A stretch of 64,000 nucleotides of DNA from Fonsecaea monophora (taxonomy: Eukaryota; Ascomycota; Eurotiomycetes; Chaetothyriales; Herpotrichiellaceae), in NCBI RefSeq assembly GCF_001642475.1, contig NW_019173996.1:1-64000 (forward strand). Direction: 5' to 3'. The notes below the pieces were generated by a model that was given only the letters and a program-made list of their open reading frames with translations, made no database searches and was not told the DNA's origin. The number at the start of each line of letters is the position of its first letter. Position 1 is the stretch's first letter. Both the position numbers and the translations under genes were made by a program. Of the stretch, positions 33,813 to 44,772 are shown piece after piece.

Positions 33813-35528
33813 ATGTCATCAAGACTTGCATTGACGGTACTGAGCGTTTCCGCGGCTGTCGGCGTCCTGGCGCAAGGTGGTGGGCAGACCGGCATTCAAT
33901 TTCAGCCCTGCCCAGAGCTGAACGCGAACATATCTGCACTGCTGGGTGGCGGAGGCTCAGTCTTTGACTGCGCTACACTCTCGGTACCCCTGGACTACAC
34001 GGATCCTGACTCGGGTCCGCTTGACCTCCGGTTATTCAGAGTCAATGCCACCCAAGAACCGGTTTTGGGATCCGTCCTGATCAATTTCGGTGGCCCCGGA
34101 GGCACGGGCGCGGAGAATTTACCTACGGTCGCTGAAATCGCGCAGAGTGTCATTGGGCCGCAGTGGAATCTCGTATCCTGGGACCCTCGTGGAACTGGTT
34201 ATACTCTTCCGTTCACCTGCGATCTTGATGCCTTGGCCGCGGCCCCAGCTCCAGCTCAGAAGCGCGATGTTGGCACGCTAATCAGCACCAATGTGACGGA
34301 AGTCTTTCTTAACGTCGGATGGGACTACGCTGGTCAAATTGCAGACTACTGCGCCGGACAATCGAACGAAACGGGAACACTCATCGGGACAGCATTTACA
34401 GCCCGAGACATGATCGAAATCGTCGACGCTCTTGACGAAGACGGCCTTCTTCGCTACTATGGCTGGTCGTACGGCACGGCGCTAGGATCCTACGTTGCTG
34501 CCATGTTTCCCGACCGCGTTGAGCGCATGGTTCTGGATGGCAACTTGAATCCTCACGACTACCAAGCCGGCCACTACGGAGAATTCGCCCACGATATCGA
34601 CGAGGCTTTCGCTGGCTTTCTCCAGACATGCTTCGACACCGCCGACAATTGCGCGCTATACTCACTTCTTCGACCGAACACAACACAAGATCTCCTCGAT
34701 GCCATCAACGCTGTTCTGATACCTCTCGCTGAGAATGCAACTTCGAGTCTCGAAGGCTATCTTACCTATTTGGGGGTTAAGGGGACTTTCATTGAGCCGC
34801 TTTACTACCCTTCTACCTGGCCCACTTTTGCAGAGACGCTCGCCAGCATCATGAATGGGACCGCCAGCGCGCCCGCCAATACAAGTACGCCTGTGCCTTA
34901 CGGTCTGGCCAAGTATGCCGTGATTAGAATCCGCGCGAGTGACGCCACATTCATTGCCAACTCGAGCGACGACTACCTTTCTCAGGTCAAATACCAAGCC
35001 ACCGTCAGCCCCGGCTTCAGCGACGCTTCCTATTTCAACATCTGGCCTTCTGCGCGGTGGCGCATGCACGCCAGGGAGCGATATTGGGGGGATTTCCGCG
35101 CCACGACCAAATCCCCGATCCTGTATGTGAACGGCGAGTTCGACCCGGTGACGCCGCTTGTCAACGCGTACAATGGCAGCGCGGGATTCACGGGCAGCGC
35201 GGTGCTGCCCCATAGCGGCTACGGTCATGGTGTCTTTGTCAGCCCTTCCGCGTGTGTATCCAGACACGTTCAAGCCTATTTCCTCAACGGGACGCTTCCC
35301 GAGGCAGATGCACATTGTGAGCCAGACTTGGACCCCGTCGAGCTATGGCTGTCGCGGGTCCAGGCGTCAGAAGCGAACTCTACGGCTAGCGGCAACGACA
35401 CTGACGATGGGAGTGGAAATGGTAACGCCACAGCAAACGCGTCCGAGAATGGAGCGAGTCGGGAGAACTCACGTACTGTGTACACCACGGTGGGGATGCT
35501 GGCGATAGCAGCTCTGATTTTGTTGTGA
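33813..35528 (+). CDS. Secreted, probably GPI-anchored alpha/beta hydrolase (tripeptidyl aminopeptidase-like, S33)
   Basis: Intronless, 571 aa. Residues 1-20 form a signal peptide (LALTVLSVSAAVGVLAQ). The N-terminal part has the family segments CATLSVPLDYTDP, INFGGPGGTG (oxyanion region) and SWDPRGTGYTLPF. The nucleophile elbow is GWSYGT with Ser219; the Asp (NGEFDPVTP) and His (SGYGHGVF) lie in the C-terminal TAP-like domain. At least ten N-x-S/T sites support passage through the secretory pathway. The last 60 residues are Asn/Ser/Gly-rich and end in a hydrophobic stretch (TVGMLAIAALILL) without basic residues after it, as in a GPI signal. It probably acts at the cell wall, cleaving peptides or small esters. 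Confidence 0.87.
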   Translation: MSSRLALTVLSVSAAVGVLAQGGGQTGIQFQPCPELNANISALLGGGGSVFDCATLSVPLDYTDPDSGPLDLRLFRVNATQEPVLGSVLINFGGPGGTGAENLPTVAEIAQSVIGPQWNLVSWDPRGTGYTLPFTCDLDALAAAPAPAQKRDVGTLISTNVTEVFLNVGWDYAGQIADYCAGQSNETGTLIGTAFTARDMIEIVDALDEDGLLRYYGWSYGTALGSYVAAMFPDRVERMVLDGNLNPHDYQAGHYGEFAHDIDEAFAGFLQTCFDTADNCALYSLLRPNTTQDLLDAINAVLIPLAENATSSLEGYLTYLGVKGTFIEPLYYPSTWPTFAETLASIMNGTASAPANTSTPVPYGLAKYAVIRIRASDATFIANSSDDYLSQVKYQATVSPGFSDASYFNIWPSARWRMHARERYWGDFRATTKSPILYVNGEFDPVTPLVNAYNGSAGFTGSAVLPHSGYGHGVFVSPSACVSRHVQAYFLNGTLPEADAHCEPDLDPVELWLSRVQASEANSTASGNDTDDGSGNGNATANASENGASRENSRTVYTTVGMLAIAALILL

Positions 35529-35987
35529 TGCGTGTTTGTCCGCTGTACATGTACCCCTTGCTGATTGTGGGATGGCATGGTTGCGTGATGTAAGAACAAA
35601 GTGGAAGGTTATAGCCCGAGAAACGAGAATGGATGCTCTAGGTGATGGGGATGGGGCCGACGTAAGAAGGGACGTCTGTCCCCGCTGGAGCAGGGAGGAA
35701 GGAGAGGGATCTTGGCATTGAGGAGGGAAGGAACCTCCCAAAAGCGGCGGTGGTGACCGCCAAATTCGGCGGGAATTTTTTCTTTGCAAGGACCAGTCCA
35801 CGCGAGTGGCCACAGGGCGGCATCACCAAAGTCCCGATGTGGGGGTGGGTGGCTAACTCATCTTGGCATCTTGATGTTTACCTTTCCAGATTCATCTAAG
35901 TACCTCGACCTGCTCGAAGACGCCCTAGGTACCATAAAACTACATTCTGCACTATCGCTCTGAATCGTCGACTGCTGCTTTTGAATA
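35529..35987. other. Intergenic, 0.46 kb
   Basis: 3' region of the hydrolase and promoter of the Sos7-like gene; no gene seen. Confidence 0.55.
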
Positions 35988-36905
35988 ATGGACTCGATGG
36001 ACTATCACGATACTCTCGAAGCCCTTCGTGCTCAGCAAAATGCACAACCGCTTTCAATCGTCGCACTCGCGGAGCCCATTACCGCGTCGCAAACACAACC
36101 TCTACCCCAAAAGCGACCATCAGGCCTACACCCACGTCCCTCCGACACCCTGTCCACCTCGACCTCGGAGACTGAGTCCAACCTGCAGCTCACGCCTGCC
36201 ACGCTCCTCGCCGACCTGGCGCATTACAAGGACCTGTTCTCGAAACTGCGCTTCAGCTACCTCGAACAGGTCACCAAGGAGAAATACCTGCGCAGCATCG
36301 TGGGGGACCCTCCCCTCGTCGTGAGCCATGAAGACAATCTGGTCCTGGAGGAGCGGCTCGCCGTGATGAAGAGGGAGTTGAAGGCGAAAAAGGACGAGGT
36401 CGACGCCTTGGTCAGGGAGATGGAGGGGCGGGCGCGGGATGTCGCGCGCGCGTACGAAGGCGTCAGTAAGGGCATGGACGTACTGGAACGGGTTCCTGCG
36501 GAGATCGAGACGTTGCGGGCCGAGGTGGAGAGGTTACAGGCCGACATCGCGGTTCGACGGGGTCACGACGGCGCGGATCCGGGAAGCGGTGATCCGAGGA
36601 TGCACCTCTCGCTCGCGGCCACGGAACAGGCACTCAGGGAACAACGAGAGCGCAACGCCGAGATCGACAGGGAAATCGCGGAGCTGCAGAGGCTGATGCC
36701 CGCAAAGGTGCGCGAGGTCGAGAAAATGGACCGTGAGCTGGTCGATTTGGAGAGGAGGCGCAACGAGAGCACAAAGCTGGCGATCGAGGGGAGGAGGAGG
36801 CGCGAGCAAGGGGGTAGGGACGAGGTAGAGGAGTTGGGAAGATGGTATAGAGCCAACGAGACTGTCATGAAGGGATTGCTGGGAGTGTCAAGGACCGAGT
36901 CTTAA
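35988..36905 (+). CDS. Kinetochore protein Sos7-like coiled-coil protein
   Basis: Intronless, 305 aa. A disordered Ser/Thr/Pro-rich N-terminus (1-65) is followed by LLADLAHYKDLFSKLRFSYLEQVTKEKYLRSIVGDPP, which is the recognisable segment of fungal Sos7 proteins, and then by nearly continuous heptad-rich coiled coil (about 105-290, with a break near the GHDGADPGSGDPR loop). Sos7 partners Spc7/KNL1 in the KMN network (the role of Kre28 or Zwint) and helps target it to the kinetochore. The assignment rests on that N-terminal block; the coiled coil alone would be uninformative. It is convergent with the S9 gene. Confidence 0.72.
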   Translation: MDSMDYHDTLEALRAQQNAQPLSIVALAEPITASQTQPLPQKRPSGLHPRPSDTLSTSTSETESNLQLTPATLLADLAHYKDLFSKLRFSYLEQVTKEKYLRSIVGDPPLVVSHEDNLVLEERLAVMKRELKAKKDEVDALVREMEGRARDVARAYEGVSKGMDVLERVPAEIETLRAEVERLQADIAVRRGHDGADPGSGDPRMHLSLAATEQALREQRERNAEIDREIAELQRLMPAKVREVEKMDRELVDLERRRNESTKLAIEGRRRREQGGRDEVEELGRWYRANETVMKGLLGVSRTES

Positions 36906-37344
36906 ACGCTAAGGGAACGAGAACACATTTAGACGTAGAGACGAGACGAGACGAGACGGGACGAAGGGCCGACTTTTTGGATGATTGCTGGCGTTTACTG
37001 GTTAGATGGTGGCACACAATGATACCCAAGGACAAGGAATGGGAATGGAAATGGGAATGCAACCAAAGATTTCTCGTATGAGGAAAACCTTGTATCGCTC
37101 GCTCGCTCGCTAGCTTAGCTACCTGGCGGAATCAACCGCTGGCGTGCTAAAGTTCTTGACTTGACATGTCGTCAATTGGGTTCAATTGGGCTTTCCCCTT
37201 TGGTGTCACTGAGATGGCTTAATTTTGCTTTGAACAAAAGTGCCTCTTTGACGTTACATGCCAACACTCCCATCAACATCTGGATAGTCGAGTCGGGCCG
37301 AGATTGACTGATCAGTCCCTCATCCGTCATGTTGGTCATATGAT
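36906..37344. other. Convergent intergenic region with short GAGAC and CTCG repeats
   Basis: Between Sos7-like (plus) and S9 (minus). It holds a GAGAC tandem (about 36937-36962) and a CGCT tandem (about 37094-37110). No gene seen. Confidence 0.6.
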
Positions 37345-38166
37345 CTACTCCTCGTCCTCGCCACCTTCCTCGCCGTCCTCATCCTTCTTTTCCGCAGCCT
37401 TGGCCTTCTTTCTCCTGACGCGACCAGGGCGGCCGCCACCGAAGGGACTCGTCAACGCAAAGTCAATGTGCTTCTGGCTGTCAAGTCGCACGACGAAAGA
37501 GGGGACGTTGACGATCTGCTTGCCGACGCGGATGTGTCGCTGCTTGATCAGCACACGGGCGTGGTGGATGGACTTGGCGAGACCGAGTTTGTAGACGCAG
37601 GTTTGCAGGCGGCGCTCCAAAAAGTCTTCGACCTTGAGGGCCAACACGTAATCGAGTTTCATGCGCGATTCGTCGAGCACACCGACACGCACGAGACGGC
37701 GAATGAGGGCGTTGCCTTCGAAGAGTCGCTTGGGGTCCTTTTCGTCGAGGGTCAAGAGTTGACTACCAGCGAAACATAGATGTCAGTAAAATAACCTTCT
37801 CCAAAACTCTCTGCTGCAGAAGGGGAGACTCTAAAGCAGGACTGGTGATTGCATACCGAGCAGCACGTCGAATCTTGGACAGCGTGAGCATGACACGCCA
37901 GACTTCACGCTTGTTGCGCAGGCCATATTCGCCCACAATCTTCAATTCCGAATCACTAGCGGACAGTCAGAATATCTCAGACATGAAGCACAGACAAGCT
38001 GGTGCTCAGTGGCCAGGATATTAATTAACGTACAGACGGGCAGACTCGAATGCTGTTTTTACAAAGTCAGCCTGTTATTCTCTTTCGGACACGCAAAGCA
38101 CGGCATGGCACGTCACTTACGTCGACGAGGGACCTTGTAGGTCTTTGAGTAGGAGCGCGGCGCCAT
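37345..38166 (-). CDS. RPS9: 40S ribosomal protein S9 (uS4)
   Basis: Four exons: 38166-38121, 38052-38034, 37955-37857 and 37762-37345, giving 193 aa. The start MAPRSYSKTYKVPRRP, the tiny second exon encoding FESAR and the third exon DSELKIVGEYGLRNKREVWRVMLTLSKIRRAAR all join in frame. The last exon holds the S4 RNA-binding domain (LGLAKSIHHARVLIKQRHIRVGKQIVNVPSF) and an acidic/basic tail. uS4 binds 18S rRNA in the small-subunit body and contributes to decoding accuracy and mRNA entry. It is head-to-head with the L21 gene over exactly 300 bp. Exon 2 is only 19 nt long. Confidence 0.97.
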
Positions 38167-38466
38167 GATTGCGATGTAGACGGCGCAATCGAGATGGTCG
38201 TCGCAGGTGAGAAGTCGTTGGGCGGTTGGACGGTTATTTTTCGTAGAGGAGATACAATTGAGGTGGGCTTGTGTCTGGTGCAAAATTGGGCGGATTTCGA
38301 GTCTTGGCGTGGCCGCACAATTCGAATTTCACCCTCCGCGGCTTGGCATTGATTTTGGGCAACTGCGCCTTTGAGCCCACCACACCAACATTGAACAGTT
38401 CTACAATCCGTCTCGACAACCAGATCTTTTCCTTGCCGACAAGTCGCCTCGAACTCATCTGTCACA
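38167..38466. promoter_or_regulatory. Shared bidirectional promoter of S9 and L21
   Basis: The two ribosomal protein start codons face away from each other with 300 bp between them, so both core promoters and 5' leaders must fit in this space. A pyrimidine-rich stretch (CCACCACACCAACA and CTTTTCCTTG) precedes the L21 start. I recognise no classical ribosomal-protein box by eye. Confidence 0.75.
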
Positions 38467-39236
38467 ATGGGTCACTCTCGAGGTCTCCGGTCTGGCACGC
38501 GCTATGCGTTCAGCCGCAGCTTCCGCCAGAAGGTACGAATCAGACAGAGAATGTATGCGAAGAAGCTGAAGGACTGACGGTGTGAATTTTACAGGGCATG
38601 ATCCCTCTCTCGACGTACATGAAGACATACCGAGTCGGTGATATCGTCGACATCAAGGCCAACGGCGCAGTCCAAAAGGGTGTATGTTGTGTCCCCTTGA
38701 AGCGAACTTTGCAAATGCCACCCGGCAGTTTTTACCCTCTACCACCCACGACCGCCGATAACTGATCTTTGTTCTGGAAAAATCTAGATGCCCTACAAGG
38801 TGTACCACGGCAAGACTGGCGTCGTGTACAACGTGACCAAATCCGCCGTCGGAGTCATCATCTACAAGCGTGTCGGAAACCGATACATCGAGAAGCGAGT
38901 CAACGTCCGCGTCGAGCACATTGCCCATTCGAGATCGAGAGAAGAGTGTAAGTTTCGCCTACCTCGCTTTCTACATATCCATTCGTGTAGCGACCTGGAT
39001 ACTCTTGTGGAGGAGTCTTGTGGAATCCGATTGAGGTGGTCATTTGCTGATGTGTGATGTGAATATATGCAGTCTTGAACAGAGTCAAGTCGAACGCCAA
39101 CCGCCGCCGCGAGGCCAAGGAGAAGGGCGAATCCGTGCAACTGAAGCGTCAACCTCAAGGTCCCCGAAAATCCCACGTCGTCGAGTTCACAGGTGTCGAG
39201 AGTCTTGCTCCTCAACCATACGATACGCACATCTAA
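38467..39236 (+). CDS. RPL21: 60S ribosomal protein L21 (eL21)
   Basis: Four exons: 38467-38532, 38595-38681, 38788-38947 and 39073-39236, giving 158 aa, the normal length. MGHSRGLRSGTRYAFSRSFRQK, GMIPLSTYMKTYRVGDIVDIK, MPYKVYHGKTGVVYNVTKSAVGV and the C-terminal GPRKSHVVEF are family-diagnostic. All junctions have standard GT/AG ends, and the phases agree. eL21 is a eukaryote/archaea-specific protein of the large subunit near the central protuberance. It shares its upstream region with S9, which could keep the two subunits' synthesis in step. Confidence 0.97.
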
Positions 39237-40490
39237 ACGGGGAGAGACTGGGTTTTGCGTGTCCTTTTTTTTGCCATGACAGGCCAGGACGGGTCCTGAC
39301 TCGACGAGATGGGTATGGAACGGGGAAGTGAAATAGAGAACTTCAAAAAGCCATGGTTTGTGGAGGTAGCAGAAAGAGAGAGTCCCAAGGACGAAAAACC
39401 AGGTCCTGCCTGCTCTTCTCCCAGAGGCTATGTGTGTGGGCGGCTTTGACACCCCGAAAAGAGAAAATTCCGACAGAGCAAAATAATGGCCAAGGGTCTT
39501 TTTCCTTTTCCTCCATACCTACCTACCTGCCTACCTGCCTCGATATGCTTCGTGCCTAGGAGAAATGACAATCAACTTGAAAACTGTCAAAACAGTGTCG
39601 AAGGGATGGCGCATGACCCTGAGAATGCGATGCGAATGTGACTGCGAGTGCGACCGCGACTGTGAATTCGTTGAAGCGAACCTACCAGTGTGAAACAACG
39701 CAAGAGGAGAGAGAGAGAGAGGCCTGCCATTGCCTGGATCATGACCAATTCTCTCTTCCCCCGGATCGTGTAACTTTTGCGCCTGTCTGTCTGTCTGTCT
39801 ATCTCCCTACCCCCGTGTGTCCTTCGACGTCCTGTACAAGCAAGCAAGTCCCTCCCAGGGGTGGTTGACACGGCACAAAATCTACCAACCAGGTACCGTT
39901 GAAGCAGTAAACTATCTCGGCCTTGCTTGCTTGCAGTGTTGACTCGTAGCGGGATTGCTCGTTCAATCTTAAGAGGGAAGTCATGTGTAGTCTCGAGGAA
40001 TTGACTGGCTGGCTAGCTCAGCTCTCAACTACCTGCCTATAGTCGCAACGTCACGAATCCTGGTTTTCTGCACCTTTAGTCGCCACGGCCGCCATGAATT
40101 CCCGGGTCCCAGGTGAGACGCAGGTTACTCCTCAATCGCCATCGATACCGTGTCGTGGCTCGCACATCCAGAAGTTGTCCAATCACCCACATGTTGACGG
40201 CAACGTCTCCTTCCCCATATCCCGGATAAACTGGTGTAAAACGCCACGCTATGCCTTTGGGTATCATGCATTTCTGAATTCAGTAGATATGAGAAAAGCC
40301 CCAATCCCCCCCAAACCCCTGATTTCATCACTGGTCGGTCACGACCGTCGTTTCGTGTAGGTCGACACGCATGTCTGGAAAGGGAAATAAGCGGAGAAAA
40401 GGAAGTGAGGACCGCCAGCGGAGAGAATCACATTCATCATTCGACATGCTGGCCCGCGGGTTTCGTCGTGATTCTGAACAGACGTCAGAT
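39237..40490. other. Convergent intergenic region with several microsatellites, 1.25 kb
   Basis: Between L21 (plus) and the RNA-dependent RNA polymerase (minus). It contains CCTA-type repeats (about 39516-39541), an AG run (about 39706-39722) and a TGTC run (about 39784-39800). No coding sequence supported. Confidence 0.6.
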
Positions 40491-43400
40491 CTAGAAGGTA
40501 AAGTCATCCTCATCGCCACTCTCCACCCCAAAGGCGCGAAGCTCTTCCTGTGTCATCAAAACCGGGTCTTTGAGCGGCAGTTTCTTGTGAACGGCAAGTG
40601 GATGGGTGTTATTTGAAGTCGGCATGCGGAGGTCCTGGAACCGGCCCGTGTCATTGGAGCTGGAGATTCGGGAAGATGGCAGGACCTGAGATGCCAGACA
40701 CTCAGGTGAAGGAGGAGGGTCGATATCGTCTGAGCTGGTGGATGCACTCATGTTACTTAAAACCACAGAGGGGACGTTGGAAGAAGCCATCGAGCTGATA
40801 TCAGACACGGCTTGATCGTCCATGTTTCCGAATGCGTCGAGAACGTGTCGTTCGCCAGGCGAAGGCTTTGCTGTTGGGTTTTCCCTTAGAGGAGGTGGTG
40901 GCATCGTCCCTGCGCGTAACATTTCGTTCGGTAAAATTTCTGACAGAGCCTTGTCCGCGCACTCCGTGACAGGAATATACGGATCAGGCAAATGCTCCCC
41001 ATGATAGGTCCATTTGCGACCAAATCCTTCAAGGAAGGGGTCAGTCTCCACTTGTGCCGCATCGTCACTACGCGTTGACCGTTGATCAGCAGTCTGCAAT
41101 GCCTCGCCTCCGTCATGCAGAACTGTGTTCCTTGCAATTTTCACCAGTGTATCCTGAAGAACCCAGGGGAAGGATATAAATGGCATTGTCGAAGAAGCCA
41201 AGCCTGGTATATCTGAATTAGCAGTCTCTGAGTCATCCTCTTGGACGTCTTGCTGGTGTGTTTGTGCCTCTCGAAATTCGTCGTGAGTGACATGATAAGC
41301 TGCTATCGCGAATGGCTTAAGCTTCTCAGTCTCATGTCCTCCAGCCTCCTGGCAGATTGCTTCGTAGTATTGGTCCTTCAAAGTTTTGGCGTGCTGTCCA
41401 ATCTCTTCATGGAACTTGAAATCTCTAGACACTTTGCTGTGATGGAGTACAAACGTAGACCAAACCTCAAACTCGGAACCAATTTGATGTTGAGCCATGA
41501 TGCGCCGCAGACTCTCATCGTAACTCTTTTTCATATTGCTGACAATATCTCTGATCTCATCTGCTGGTGTATGCATGAGGATTCGGGGGTCGAAATTCCC
41601 TGACCAATGCGGCTTAAATTTCGCTCTCTCAACTGCATCGTACAATTGACCTAGAATCTTCTTAGAACGGTATCCCCCCGTTCGCTTCTTTTCCATGAAG
41701 TGAGGCCAGTTATTTCGTTCAAGGTCTCGACTCATCTCGGCAGGGATGCCGGTCTTGGGATAATCAACAGCCAACGAATGGAGCTCGACAAGCTTGAGGC
41801 ATTGCTCGCTGTTGATTCCGTCATGGAGGTAGTCAGCAGCTGCGAGATGAGCATTGGCGATCCTTCCGAGGAAATCATTCTGCATGTAATCGTAGAAGAA
41901 ATTGATAATATCGTCGATAGATATCTGCTCTTTCTGTATTGGCTTCGGAGCATTATAATGAAAGGGTTCGGCATTCCATTCCGAAGGAATGAGATCTGGG
42001 TCCCAGCTCACAATGTAGTCATCTCCGTCGAGATCACCGCCTGAGCACATACTTGGCAAGTCACGATCTCCAGTCGCTGGCATGACCACCACATCACAGT
42101 GATGGTGTAAATGTGGCACATCAATGGCTTTGACCACTCTTACATCACCTCGGTGCAAGGACGGATTTCGGGCAATGATACAAATTCCTTCCACAATGCG
42201 GCGCACTCCCTTTTGTTCCGGGTCGGTGTATTGGATGAAGACCTCTGGCAACGATCTCTCCTTCTCCTGTTGGCTTGCGCCAGGTCCAGGCTGCATATCA
42301 TTGATGTGGCCACGAAGTGTCCTAGTTTCATCGACAACGCCGAGCACGAAGGCTCCTTGAGTGATGGGGATCTTCGCTTTCTCCTTCAGGTACTTCAAGG
42401 TCCAGGCCCTCCAAAGCCGTATCAGAGACGTCACAAAGGGTTCATGGATGTGGCTGAACCCGGCCTCTATCAAGGAAGCGATGCTCAGGGTGATTGAATT
42501 GGGGTCAACGGTGGCGCGCAACGCTCGCAAGGCAGCTTTGTCATCGACGAGAGCGGCGTCCAATGCCTTTATGCAGTCCAGTTGCTTGTGCAAGAATACG
42601 CGATCAGGGACGCCGAGCGCCGAGAGCACCAAAATGATCTGACGGTTGAGGAATGGTTGCCAGAATTCCGACACGCGAATGATCTCCAACTCATCGGACT
42701 CACAGCTGAATTTGTACTGACTCGGACGGATTTTGATGTCAACGCCATTGAGCTTGGGATCCACCGCCAGGACGCCCTTACAGCCACCCAGTCGAAATTG
42801 GAATGCTGAAGGCAGGTGCTCGCCACCAAGTTTGAGGTTAGTTTTGACAAGCTGAGCAGCAAGAGGAGAGATTTTGCCCACTCCATCGGTGAAAGTGTAA
42901 GGACCATTCACGATGTCCGGGATCGGGTCTCTTTTCCAACTATTTCTGCTAAGCACCGGAACTGGTTTCGTAGTAGAAAAGCACTGGCCCATTCGCGCGG
43001 CTCGCTTTGCGACAACCTTTTCGTGGTCAAAAGTGCCCATTTCTCTGCGAATACTGTCGGCGGTGATGACGGGGTTCTGTGAGGCAGCGAAGAAGTATGC
43101 TCCGTGTTCTCGGAGCTGTGAGTTGCCCCACGCGAGAAACTCGTAATGTCGATCACCAAGAAGAATACCATTTTTCAGTGTACGACGAACTCTCTCAAAG
43201 ACGAGCTTCATCTTGCCATTTGTTGCGGGATAGAGCCTTGTTTGGCCCCTATATGGCTCATCTTCGAAGCGGACCCGAAGAAATCGATCGCTGAAGCGCC
43301 TATACTTCCGCACAATACGATTGGTGATCTCGACGGACGGGGTGTGAAAGAGGATTCGGGTTGCGGTGACCGTGGCATGGTATATCTCCGCGCAATTCAC

Positions 43401-44772
43401 TGGCAGTGGACGAGCACGGACAGGCTTTGAGTAACGAAGATCGGTAAAGATGGACATGGGATCGTAGACTCTCTGTTGGTGTGAATCGACATGAACGAGC
43501 ATCTGCTTCGCACGCTCAGGTCGCATTGCTGTAGCTGTCGCAGGAACTTGTCGTCCAAACTGTACTCATTGAGCCAGCCTTTGGAGATACAAACTTCAAG
43601 TTGATATCTCAAATCGAAACCAAGATATGGCAAGGAAAGCTGGTCCGAGAGGGATTGAAGTGAGGAAGTACCACTCAACATACGCCAAAGAGGCGCCACG
43701 CCACTTTGGCCTGATACGACCCTGAACGAAGGATCACGAGTGATGCGTATGTTGAAGTCTGCCAGAGCCTTAAGGAAGAATTCCAAAGAACTGTCGGGGC
43801 GGTCAGTGCATGGCTTGATAGTGACCCGGAAGGTTGTCCAACGGCCAATGTCAATGCTGTTGTAGAGCTTTTGCACTGACACAGGACTGCTGTCGATCTT
43901 TGTGTATGTTTCCTTTTCGTCGACAAGGTCGGTCTGTCGAGACCATGTATCATCCGCGGACCATCTGTATGACTTCGGGTCGTGGCTCAGCTGCATGGCC
44001 TCCTTCAGTTGCCTTGAATAGCAGGGCGGATGCTTTGCATGGATCACCAATGAAGACAACACTCCATTTGGAACCTTAGAGAGAGAAAATTGATCGTCGA
44101 GAGCTAGAAAGAATCGGTAAACTCTTTCGCTGGTCTTGCCCTTTGATTTGATCAGCACGGGAAAGTGGACTTCCAATTCTAGGCGTTTCAGATTGAGAAG
44201 CAGTCTGACACCGCCACCATGAATTTCGGACTTGCTCGCCTTAACGACCATCAGTGACGGATTTTGAAGATAGCCGAAGTCGATCGAGTAGCCTAACAAG
44301 GTCATTTCGGACGGATATGTCAGGCCAGAGTAAGCACGACTCTGAAAGACTTGAATTGTGGGTTGGTTTTGGGACAAGTACACTCTGACTCTGTTTGGTC
44401 TTTCACCATCTTTGCTTCGAAGAGGGAAATCAATGCCATGTTTGTACGCCGGGTCCCATGGAGCTCTCCGAACGGGCGGGGGTCTGTGACTTGGATTAGC
44501 AAAGATTTTCACCATCATAGATTTACCTACTTGAAAACAACCTGAGCAAATCTGGCGAAGTTGCCTTGACGAGTCTCCTCGATGCGGATGTACTCTAGTC
44601 TCCCAAAGCGCTGTAGATTCTTATGGATATCGTAGGTTGTTGTACCGTGGGGCAAATTAGGAATGGTTGCTTTCACCGACGGCCAGCTTCTCCATTCTTT
44701 CTCAGCGCCGTTTTGGCGCGTCACATCACGGGTTCCAGGTCTGTTCAGCGGGTATGGAGGTCGTGTGTTCAT
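40491..44772 (-). CDS. RNA-dependent RNA polymerase (QDE-1/SAD-1 class), reading frame broken by one base
   Basis: Exon 1 is 44772-44531 (RRM-like: ATIPNLPHGTTTYDIHKNLQRFG, FARFAQVVFK). A 47-nt intron (GTAGGT...TCACAG) leads to exon 2, 44483-40491. The protein would be about 1411 aa. Conserved RdRP parts are GPYTFTDGVGKIS, AFQFRLGGCKGVLAVDP, RDLPSMCSGGDLDGDDYIVSWDP (the catalytic DxDGD loop) and NDFLGRIANAHLAAAD. The frame ending in LDDKFLRQLQQ must pass to the frame starting MRPERAKQML, and this happens exactly at 43526-43527 with one base too few. No plausible intron bridges it, because the only candidate would be 32 nt. The catalytic half is fully open (1011 codons). The protein would make double-stranded RNA for quelling, meiotic silencing or small-RNA pathways. 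Confidence 0.9.

Noticed and set aside
43494..43565. A short intron that would repair the RdRP frame
   Set aside because: The only GT/AG pair with the right phase is 32 nt long and would remove conserved residues.
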